A stretch of DNA of 22,581 bases from an uncultured Alphaproteobacteria bacterium (GTDB lineage Bacteria; Pseudomonadota; Alphaproteobacteria; RF32; CAG-239). Positions 7,668-14,097 of the stretch are shown piece after piece. The translations under genes were made by a program, and so were the position numbers. The notes under the pieces are model-generated. The model was not told where the DNA came from, did not search any database, and saw only the letters and a program-made list of their open reading frames with translations. The DNA lies in the NCBI GenBank assembly GCA_944391365.1, contig CALXTH010000003.1:1-22581 (forward strand). The letters run 5' to 3'. The number at the start of each line of letters is the position of its first letter. The stretch's first letter is position 1.

Positions 7668-8021
7668 TTACTTTTTCAAAAATTCAGATATTATATATAA
7701 ACATCCTTCAATATTAGTCAGGATTTCATCATTCCAAAAACGCAAAACAATAATGCCTTTTTCTTCCAAATATTTTTGACGTTTTACGTCTTCTGTATTA
7801 TCGGCATGTTGCCCGCCGTCAAGCTCAATAACGAGACGCTTTTCCTGACAATAAAAATCAACAATATATAAATCATCAACAATATACTGTCGAATAAAGC
7901 GGTATCCTAAAGATTTTCTACGAATTTTTTTCCACAAAAACAGCTCGGCATCAGTCATATTCTTTCTTAACTGCCGCGCTAAAAAAAGCATATTATTATG
8001 CCGCATTATATGTTTTCTCAT
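7668..8021 (-). CDS. DUF559 endonuclease-fold protein
   Basis: 117 residues, matching the full DUF559 family length. Family marks are LRKNMTDAELFLWKKIR (18-34), VDFYC with Asp55, VIELDGGQH (64-72, Glu66 and Asp68) and GIIVLRFWNDEI. The fold is that of very-short-patch-repair/restriction-type nucleases; the D...ExD pattern would supply metal ligands. The cellular role of DUF559 proteins is not established. No Shine-Dalgarno is visible before the ATG at 8021, and in-frame ATGs at 8006 and 7991 are alternatives. The start codon lies inside a direct repeat, and a hairpin (8028-8047) stands 6 nt upstream of it. The gene sits between two pilus-related genes but shows no link to them. Confidence 0.8.
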   Translation of the reverse strand: MRKHIMRHNNMLFLARQLRKNMTDAELFLWKKIRRKSLGYRFIRQYIVDDLYIVDFYCQEKRLVIELDGGQHADNTEDVKRQKYLEEKGIIVLRFWNDEILTNIEGCLYIISEFLKK

Positions 8022-8109
8022 AATTTTGGATGTTTCTCAAAACATCCGACAGCTTCCCTTCCCTTGATGCAAGGGAAGGACAGGATGGGTTTACATAAAA
8101 TATAGCCTT
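8005..8109. repeat. Direct repeat copy 1 with internal hairpins
   Basis: This about 105-bp unit recurs at 8121-8214. Positions 8039-8109 match 8144-8214 over 71 bp with two differences, and 8005-8027 match 8121-8143 with one. Inside lies a perfect 10-bp hairpin, CCTTCCCTTG (8057-8066) with CAAGGGAAGG (8070-8079) and an ATG loop. Copy 1 has an extra 11 bp (8028-8038) that creates a second hairpin, GGATGTTT (8028-8035) with AAACATCC (8040-8047). A third GGATG at 8083-8087 could compete for the same CATCC. The unit overlaps the first codons of the DUF559 gene. Confidence 0.85.
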
Positions 8110-8120
8110 CTCTCCATAGT

Positions 8121-8214
8121 ATTATATGTTTTTTCATAATTTTAAAACATCCAACAGCTTCCCTTCCCTTGATGCAAGGGAAGGACAGGATGGGTTTATA
8201 TAAAATATAGCCTT
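8121..8214. repeat. Direct repeat copy 2 with internal hairpin
   Basis: Second copy of the unit, lacking the 11-bp insertion found in copy 1. The 10-bp hairpin arms lie at 8162-8171 and 8175-8184. On the minus strand this copy also contains an ATG-AAA-AAA-CAT-ATA-AT string matching the start of the DUF559 gene (one base different), so the duplicated unit carries a ghost of that gene's 5' end. It looks like a short palindromic repeat family or a local tandem duplication; whether it occurs elsewhere in the genome cannot be seen. Confidence 0.85.
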
Positions 8215-8317
8215 AATTTTCCCCCACATCAGACAAACGAAGCATACAACAAAAAGATAAAAAATCAATGACCGAATTTAATAAATAAAATATTTTTCTT
8301 TTCAAATTAAAAAAAAA

Positions 8318-8344
8318 CTCCGGGAGCCGATAAAGCTCCCGGAG
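8318..8344 (-). terminator. Strong Rho-independent terminator of the pilin genes
   Basis: CTCCGGGAGC (8318-8327) and GCTCCCGGAG (8335-8344) form a perfect 10-bp GC-rich stem with a 7-nt loop. Read on the minus strand the hairpin is followed by a run of T (complement of the A run ending at 8317). It lies 31 bp past the stop of pilin A and should end transcription of the pilin genes. Confidence 0.93.
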
Positions 8345-8374
8345 CCCGAGAAAAGAAACAAACTCAATAAGACA

Positions 8375-8950
8375 TTAACGATAAGTCCAGGCAATCTCAA
8401 CCCCGGTTGCATTAGCCGCCGGCTCACACTCTGTGGCCGCTGTCGTCAAATCAATCGGAAAGCCGGCACCGGATGCCCCGCCCCAAGTATGAGCCTTCTG
8501 TCCGATTTTTAATTCCATTAACCCGCCGGAAGCCGAAGCGCCCCAGTCCGCCGTCACAATGCTGATACAGGCCTGCTTATCAATATTACCATAAGTAACC
8601 GTAAATTCGTTATTATCATCAGAAGCCTCTACGGTTATCGTTCCGCCAAACGGATTGATATATGTATTTGCCGTATCGGGATCAATCATATCCTGGGAAA
8701 CCAACTCAAAAGTTTCCAAAACCCCTGTTGCACTGTCCAATCCTGCATAATTATTCTGGTTGGCATACAAAGTCCGGATATTTGTAATCAGCATGGAAAC
8801 CTGATCAATTGTCTTGTTGGTACGATACTTCGCCATCGCCTTTGAATACCCGGCAATACCGCCGACCGACAAAACGCCGATAATCGCCAGCACGCCCAGC
8901 ATTTCGACCATTGACCGGCCGCTTTGCTCTGAATCAAAAACCTTTTTCAT
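8375..8950 (-). CDS. Type IV prepilin A (PilS-like, type IVb)
   Basis: 191 residues. The leader MKKVFDSEQSG ends at Gly11, and the mature protein would start RSMVEMLGVLAIIGVLS with Glu16 as the conserved Glu at mature position 5. A hydrophobic α-helix follows. The globular part has two Cys (128 and 175) that can form the C-terminal disulfide loop of type IVb pilins, and ends EIAWTYR. AAGGAG lies before the ATG at 8950. It is a close paralogue of pilin B: the first about 72 residues differ at only four leader positions, and the central variable region differs. A prepilin peptidase is needed but not encoded in the window. It could be the major pilin or a variant subunit; its strong ribosome site and own terminator fit high expression. 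Confidence 0.88.
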   Translation of the reverse strand: MKKVFDSEQSGRSMVEMLGVLAIIGVLSVGGIAGYSKAMAKYRTNKTIDQVSMLITNIRTLYANQNNYAGLDSATGVLETFELVSQDMIDPDTANTYINPFGGTITVEASDDNNEFTVTYGNIDKQACISIVTADWGASASGGLMELKIGQKAHTWGGASGAGFPIDLTTAATECEPAANATGVEIAWTYR

Positions 8951-9131
8951 TTCTTCTCTCCTTAAAACTTATACAAGTCCCACATCCAAATTTCTGTTTT
9001 TATCATACCGCATTACGGCTGGCGCATCAAGACTATCTTTGGCAATAACCGGGCATGATGTAACTGCCTATTACTTTAGTCATATAATCCTTAAAATTAA
9101 GTAAATAACACTTAAAAAATAAGAATGAGAC

Positions 9132-9165
9132 CAATCTCTCTGAAAGCAATGGCAGAGATACATTG
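9132..9165 (-). terminator. Weak candidate terminator after pilin B
   Basis: Imperfect stem-loop (CTCTG/CAGAG core with flanking CAAT/ATTG pairs and a small internal loop) 44 bp past the pilin B stop. On the minus strand a T-rich stretch follows after several bases (complement of 9115-9125). The bulge and the distance to the T stretch make it doubtful. Confidence 0.25.
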
Positions 9166-9208
9166 TATTTTCTGTAAAAACAGAGAAGAAATGATGTTTA
9201 TTTATAAC

Positions 9209-9799
9209 TTAGCGATACGTCCATGCAATCGAGACGCCGGTTCCGGAAGTTCCCGGATCGCATTCCGTGGCCGCCGTTGCCAAATCAATCGGAAAACCGG
9301 CGCCAGCTGCTCCGCCCCAGGTATGGGCTTTAGTTCCGATAGTCAATTTCGTTAATCCGCCGGAAGCCGAAGCGCCCCAGTCCGCCGTCACAATGCTGAT
9401 ACAGGCCTGCTTGTCGATATTGGCGTAAGTAACCGTAAAATCATTAGGAGACGTAGCCGTGGTAGATACGGTTATCGCCCCGCCGAACGGGTTAATCAAA
9501 CTGGTTGTTGCCGTACCGCTGCTTCCCGTTGTTGTTGAGATCATATCTTGCGAAACCAGTTCAAAAGTTAATAACGCATTATTGTCCAATCCTGCATAAT
9601 TATTCTGGTTGGCATACAAAGTCCGGATATTTGTAATCAGCATGGAAACCTGGTCAATCGTCTTGTTGGTGCGATATTTCGCCATCGCCTTTGAATACCC
9701 GGCAATACCACCGACTGACAAAACGCCGATAATCGCCAGCACACCCAGCATTTCGACCATTGACCGGCCGTTTTGCTCTGAATTAAATTCTTTATTCAC
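9209..9799 (-). CDS. Type IV prepilin B (PilS-like, type IVb)
   Basis: 196 residues from a GTG start at 9799 with a perfect AAGGAGGT three bases upstream. The leader MNKEFNSEQNG ends at Gly11; the mature N-terminus RSMVEML has Glu at position 5. Cys133 and Cys180 are placed like those of pilin A. Its N-terminal half matches pilin A almost exactly in DNA (70 bp identical at 9583-9652 versus 8734-8803), while residues 72-125 are Ser/Thr-rich and unlike pilin A. The C-terminal third is again close (TKAHTWGGAAGAGFPIDL against QKAHTWGGASGAGFPIDL). This fits recent duplication with divergence of the exposed loop. It may be an alternative major subunit. Confidence 0.88.
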   Translation of the reverse strand: MNKEFNSEQNGRSMVEMLGVLAIIGVLSVGGIAGYSKAMAKYRTNKTIDQVSMLITNIRTLYANQNNYAGLDNNALLTFELVSQDMISTTTGSSGTATTSLINPFGGAITVSTTATSPNDFTVTYANIDKQACISIVTADWGASASGGLTKLTIGTKAHTWGGAAGAGFPIDLATAATECDPGTSGTGVSIAWTYR

Positions 9800-9893
9800 G
9801 GTACCTCCTTAAATTTATTGTATATGTTAAACACAAATTTAAGGAATTAACCGTTAAAATTAAGTAAAAATTTCCGAAAAAATCAGATTTTAA

Positions 9894-10496
9894 TTAATAT
9901 GCCGTGACGCCGTACTGCCAGCTGATAGCATTGTCGCTTTCCTGACAGGTTGCCGCGGCCTCATTCAGCGAAATCGGCAGGGAATCGTTCTCCCAGTTAA
10001 ATTTGTTTTTATCCAGAGAAATCGCTTCATCAGGCGACGAACCGCCGGTTCCGATTTGCATTTCTTCCAAACCGGACGAGGCATTAAACTCCCAGGGCTG
10101 CGTTGCAACATTAATACAGGCCATTCTGTCCAGCCCGCCGAATGCCACCCTGAAACTCAGACCGTTATCTAATACCTCAAGACTGACCTTACCGCCCATG
10201 GCATTTTGCAAAGCCGTAACCTTATTGCCTTCCGTAACCAGCATATCGGCTGACGCCAGCTCATAAGTCTGTACGGCCTCTTCATTCAAACCGGTAAAAC
10301 CTTTCTGATTCGTATATAACGTCCGGATATTGGCAATCAGCATAGAAGCTTGTTCTTGTATCCGGTTTGTGCGATACTTGGCCATCGCCTTTATATAGCC
10401 GGCAATACCGCCGACCGACAAAATACCGACAATCGCCATCACGCCAAGCATCTCAATCATGGAGCGAAAAAAAAAAAAAGAATATTTCCTTTTCAT
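9894..10496 (-). CDS. Type IV prepilin C with poly-T tract at the leader junction
   Basis: 200 residues from ATG 10496, which has AAGGA just upstream; an in-frame ATG at 10538 lacks a ribosome site. The helix RSMIEMLGVMAIVGILSVGG is plainly a type IV pilin N-terminus with Glu at mature position 5. The residue before Arg is Phe (SFFFF), not the usual Gly required by prepilin peptidase. The four Phe codons come from a 13-T run. Cys127 and Cys184 match the disulfide of pilins A and B, and the tail reads ISWQYG. It is more diverged than A and B, so it may be a minor pilin. A TATAAT box (minus strand, 10580-10575) upstream has no good -35. Losing or gaining one T would create a stop within five codons, so expression could switch by slippage. 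Confidence 0.82.
   Translation of the reverse strand: MKRKYSFFFFRSMIEMLGVMAIVGILSVGGIAGYIKAMAKYRTNRIQEQASMLIANIRTLYTNQKGFTGLNEEAVQTYELASADMLVTEGNKVTALQNAMGGKVSLEVLDNGLSFRVAFGGLDRMACINVATQPWEFNASSGLEEMQIGTGGSSPDEAISLDKNKFNWENDSLPISLNEAAATCQESDNAISWQYGVTAY
10467..10479 (-). repeat. 13-nt homopolymer (T13 on coding strand) in pilin C
   Basis: Thirteen consecutive A on the plus strand, read as T13 in codons 6-10 of pilin C directly before the Arg codon of the mature pilin. With T12 the frame meets TGA three codons after the tract; with T14 it meets TGA about five codons on. Such tracts are typical sites of slipped-strand phase variation. Confidence 0.9.
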
Positions 10497-10669
10497 ATCC
10501 TTATCAACTTTCACCTTTTCAGAGTTCGCAGCACACATCCATTTTCAGATTAACATAAATATTCAAAAACAACAATTATATCTTTGGGTATATCCGCACC
10601 TTTTTTTGAATGAAAAATTACAGAACAAACAGGAATAAAATACAAAAAATATTATGCAATATCAAAAAA

Positions 10670-11257
10670 CTATTCAAAACTCCAGATAAGAGAGTTTTTC
10701 CCCTTGCAAATTTCTCTGGCTTTTTGAATATCTGCCGGCAGAGGATTCTCCCCGCCCCAGCTGAACACAATTTGCCGGTCATTAACCACAGTCACCGCTT
10801 TCAGCCCGAGCTCCTGCCGTTTGGTAAAACGATAACTCAACAACCCGATACAGGCACTTTTGACGATTCCCGGATACACCACATCAAAGCCGGAAGACCC
10901 GGGCATAACCGTATCAGCATTTTCACCCGTTCCGAGGTGAACATCCTGCCCCAGAGCATTGACAATCCGCCCGTTGTTTAACATCTCGGCCGGAACAATC
11001 CCCGAAGCAACAGCCAGCGCCGTATCCAGCCCCCAATAGCTGGGTTTTGCCCGGTAATGCGTCCGTACCCGGTCGGCCAGAGTCATAACCTGTTCCGCCG
11101 CCAGACCGATTCGCTGATCAGAACGCGGAATCATCAGCCAAATGAGCAAAACCAAAAAAATAATCCCGCCGCTGATGACAAAAACCTTATCCCGCCGCCA
11201 CAGTTTTTTAGCTGTAACGGTCAGATTATTGAGAATTTCCGCCGCTTTTCTGTTCAT
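10670..11257 (-). CDS. Pilin-like protein without prepilin cleavage site
   Basis: 195 residues, two bases after the PilR stop, so in the same operon. It has a basic N-terminus and one hydrophobic segment at about 25-43, but no Gly-[FRM]..E cleavage motif. The rest lines up with the three pilins by pattern: a YWGLD motif near 74-78, a PAEM(L) motif at the SQDMI position, FDVVYPGIVKSACIG with Cys136 at the position of the pilins' QACIS, Cys184 in REICKG, and a final IWSFE where the pilins end IAWTYR or ISWQYG. So it appears to be a pilin globular domain on a permanent membrane anchor. R64 has no such gene between pilR and pilS. A role as an assembly nucleator or adaptor is inference. Confidence 0.7.
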   Translation of the reverse strand: MNRKAAEILNNLTVTAKKLWRRDKVFVISGGIIFLVLLIWLMIPRSDQRIGLAAEQVMTLADRVRTHYRAKPSYWGLDTALAVASGIVPAEMLNNGRIVNALGQDVHLGTGENADTVMPGSSGFDVVYPGIVKSACIGLLSYRFTKRQELGLKAVTVVNDRQIVFSWGGENPLPADIQKAREICKGKNSLIWSFE

Positions 11258-11259
11258 GC

Positions 11260-12375
11260 TTAAATTCCCATCGCACTGGTAATCTGGTCTTGCATTTCAA
11301 AGGTTGCCATAACCGCCCAGGCAATAATACCGGCAACAGTCAGAATCGCAATCATGTTCATGACGGAAGCCTTGTTTTCAATCAAATATACACTTTCGTC
11401 CAGCCATTCGGTTGCCAGCTTGTCCAATGCCTCTTCAAAGTTATCCAATTCGGAATAAATTTTCAGGTCGTTGATGATTTCCGGATCCGGAAACTCCAGT
11501 CCCGTTTTGCTCAATGCCTGTCCGAGGTTGTCACCGTTATTGACAAACACCAAAGTCTTGTCAATACGTTCCTGCAAATATTTTGAAGCATCACGCCGCA
11601 ATGCCCGCAGCGAAGTTGAAACCGGAGTCCCGCTTTTGACCAGCGCCGACAACGCCAACAACCAGCTGATACCGGTAAAAATTTTATACAATGACCAAGG
11701 CGGAAAATGGTCAAAAGTTGCCCGCAAACGCCCGGTCCAGGTTCCGATAGTCAGGTAAATAACCGCCGCGATAACCGGCAGAATAGAAAAGGCCAGCAGC
11801 CAGTTGTCTTTGATCCATTCCGACAAATCAACCAAATCTTTGGCCATTCCGCGCCATCTGACATTCGGCGCAGCCTCCAGCATCGGCGGCACCATATAGA
11901 CCCCAATCGCATAAATAATCAACACCGACATCATAAACAGAAATGACGGATAGGTAATTGCGCCGATAATCGGGCGGATCATTTTGGTTGAACCTTCGGT
12001 AACCTTAATCAGATTAAGCAGGGCGCTTTCAAGGTCAGAGACATCACCGACCGAAAGCATCAGCCGTTCACGGTCCGGAGCCCATCCCTTTAATGCTTCT
12101 GAAAAAGGTAAACCGTTTTGTAGGGATTTGCCCCAGTTGGCAATGGCAATGGCCATCGGTTCATTTGGATTCTTTCCGCCGTTGCTCGCACCATTGTGAA
12201 TCAAATCAAGCGCATTCATCAGCGAAAAACGGTTGCGCAACAGCGAGGCCAGTTTGCGGTAAATCTTCAAACGCGCCTTGTCTGAACTCCGGCAAATCAT
12301 CTTGGCATAATAGGTTTCTACCGTTCCCAGACGTTTCATTGCCCTGTCCAGAGATGTGCTCTTTTTTCTTTCCAT
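11260..12375 (-). CDS. pilR: PilR-like type IV pilus inner-membrane platform protein (GspF family)
   Basis: 371 residues of the GspF/PilC/PilR family, which forms the inner-membrane platform turned by the assembly ATPase. Two T2SSF-type halves can be seen: one with LASLLRNRFSLMNAL (family LxxLLxxGxxL pattern), the other with LLALSALVKSGTPVSTSL. Hydrophobic segments occur at WP near YPSFLFMMSVLIIYAIGVYM, WLLAFSILPVIAAVIYL and MIAILTVAGIIAWAVM. ATG at 12375 is preceded by a GAGGT-type site. It lies 20 bp downstream of pilQ and 2 bp before the pilin-like gene, in the R64 gene order. Confidence 0.88.
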   Translation of the reverse strand: MERKKSTSLDRAMKRLGTVETYYAKMICRSSDKARLKIYRKLASLLRNRFSLMNALDLIHNGASNGGKNPNEPMAIAIANWGKSLQNGLPFSEALKGWAPDRERLMLSVGDVSDLESALLNLIKVTEGSTKMIRPIIGAITYPSFLFMMSVLIIYAIGVYMVPPMLEAAPNVRWRGMAKDLVDLSEWIKDNWLLAFSILPVIAAVIYLTIGTWTGRLRATFDHFPPWSLYKIFTGISWLLALSALVKSGTPVSTSLRALRRDASKYLQERIDKTLVFVNNGDNLGQALSKTGLEFPDPEIINDLKIYSELDNFEEALDKLATEWLDESVYLIENKASVMNMIAILTVAGIIAWAVMATFEMQDQITSAMGI

Positions 12376-12395
12376 CGCTTACCTCGACTTTCATT

Positions 12396-14090
12396 TTAAT
12401 AGACTGGGCGCTGATCCAACAGCCCGCACCATCTTTCGACTTCTTCCAAATCAATATACCCTTTCAGCATACGCTCAATTGCGGCATCTTTCAAGGGTCT
12501 TCCGTTTAATTCACTGGTCCAGTAATCAATAGCTTTGCGGGTTTCGCCCGAAATCATCAAATCCAGAAACTTTGCGTCCGGCAAAATAATCTCCGGCACG
12601 CACATTCGCCCTTTAATACCGGTATTGTCGCAATATTTGCACCCCGGCCCGCGGACAAACGTATTTTCCACACCAAAATCGCCCAACGCCGTTTTCAGCC
12701 GCTGCACGGCCGGAGAATCCAACATGGTTTTAACCGGAATCCGGCAGTGCGGACAAAGCCTTCGGAACAAACGCTGTGAAATCAATCCCTTAATCAACTC
12801 CGGATCATTAAGCATAAAGGTTTTGACGCCCATATCGCGGAGGCGGGTCACAATCGCCGGCGCCGAGTTGGCGTGCAAAGTTGTCCAAACCCCGTGACCG
12901 GACAAAGCACCTTTGAAAGTCAATTCTGCTGCTGCAATGGAACGCACCTCACCAACCATCATCACATCCGGGTCAGAACGCAGCGCGGCTGACAATGCTT
13001 TGGTAAATTCCTCATCTTTCTCTTCTTCGCTGTTGGCGTTTGTCACCGGCATCTGCCGCGCGCCGGGAATCGGATATTCCGGAGGATCTTCCACCGTAAT
13101 CAGGTTGACTTCATAATTTTTTTCCTGCAACAGCTTAATCATATTGCGCTGCAGGGTTGTACTTTTACCGGAACCGGTCGGCCCGGCAATAATACTCAGC
13201 CCTGTCGGAACGGCCCTGAGGCGGAAAAACAGATTCTCCTCATACTCGCCAAACCCCAACGAAGCCAAATCGCCAGAGCCTTCCGGATTATCATCTGCGT
13301 ACAAAAGACGCATAACCAGATATTGAGAACCGAAAGCAATCGGGTTGAACTGCAAACGAATAGCCAGAATGTTATGCGGCAGCATCAACTTGCCTTTTGA
13401 GCCGCGCAGCGGGGTCGACCCAAGCTTTTGCGCACCCTGAAACTCGTTTTGAGCATAGTTTGCATCCGAAATATCCGCCGAGGCAAATGCCGCACGAACA
13501 AAAGCTTCTCCCCACTCTTTGTTATATTCCATAACAGTCGTCATCATCCCGTTGACACGGAACATAATCTGTGTGCTGCTCGCAACCACAATATGAATAT
13601 CCGACACCTTTTGTGAGGCTGCACGGGAGACAACATTGATGAAGTCTTTCTGCATTTGCAGCTGATCAAGATCTTCATCGCCTTCAATATTGATATTGGA
13701 GCGTTCGCCAATGGCATAAACGGCATTTAATTCGTTTTGACTGACATATTCCGGTTTGCTGATACTAAGCTTTTTCTTCCGCGCCAAAACCTCAAAGCTG
13801 AGGACGCGTCCGTCAAACTTGTGTGTTTCCGAAACCAGAAAACGCCCGTCCGAAAACAACGCCACCAACCGCCGGGTGTCGTCATTAATAACCAGATTCG
13901 GATTATTCGGAAGAGTAAGCAGGCGGTTGCCGTGCTGAAAATAAGACTGAATTTTATTGACCGGTTTCTTCTCTTCCAGGTCATAACTATCATTTGTCTC
14001 AATATCAGAGGAAACGGCAGGAACCGTTTCCTCTGATGATTGAGGCGTATCTGCGGATGCCTCTATTTTCTGTTCAGACAAGTCATCCAT
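12396..14090 (-). CDS. pilQ: PilQ-like type IV pilus assembly ATPase (GspE family)
   Basis: 564-residue GspE/PilB-class ATPase that would power pilus extension at the cytoplasmic face. Motifs are Walker A GPTGSGKS (303-310), Asp box VEDPPE (Glu334/Asp335), Walker B VMMVGE (Glu381), EVRS, and His box GHGVWTTLHANS (His399, His406). Four Cys as CPHC (446/449) and CKYC (484/487) make the zinc tetracysteine typical of assembly ATPases and absent from retraction motors. The first about 45 residues are acidic and low in complexity. It starts 7 bp after the pilP stop. Together with the PilT/DotB-like gene at 6586-7551 the window holds two ATPases of different classes. Confidence 0.92.
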   Translation of the reverse strand: MDDLSEQKIEASADTPQSSEETVPAVSSDIETNDSYDLEEKKPVNKIQSYFQHGNRLLTLPNNPNLVINDDTRRLVALFSDGRFLVSETHKFDGRVLSFEVLARKKKLSISKPEYVSQNELNAVYAIGERSNINIEGDEDLDQLQMQKDFINVVSRAASQKVSDIHIVVASSTQIMFRVNGMMTTVMEYNKEWGEAFVRAAFASADISDANYAQNEFQGAQKLGSTPLRGSKGKLMLPHNILAIRLQFNPIAFGSQYLVMRLLYADDNPEGSGDLASLGFGEYEENLFFRLRAVPTGLSIIAGPTGSGKSTTLQRNMIKLLQEKNYEVNLITVEDPPEYPIPGARQMPVTNANSEEEKDEEFTKALSAALRSDPDVMMVGEVRSIAAAELTFKGALSGHGVWTTLHANSAPAIVTRLRDMGVKTFMLNDPELIKGLISQRLFRRLCPHCRIPVKTMLDSPAVQRLKTALGDFGVENTFVRGPGCKYCDNTGIKGRMCVPEIILPDAKFLDLMISGETRKAIDYWTSELNGRPLKDAAIERMLKGYIDLEEVERWCGLLDQRPVY

Positions 14091-14097
14091 TCAAAAG

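Noticed and set aside
8005..8214. CRISPR-like array
   Set aside because: Only two units, about 100 bp long, with the hairpin inside the unit and only an 11-bp spacer; no cas genes.
12093..12509. Plus-strand open frame of 138 codons opposite pilR/pilQ
   Set aside because: Antisense to two well-supported genes and with no protein-like motif.
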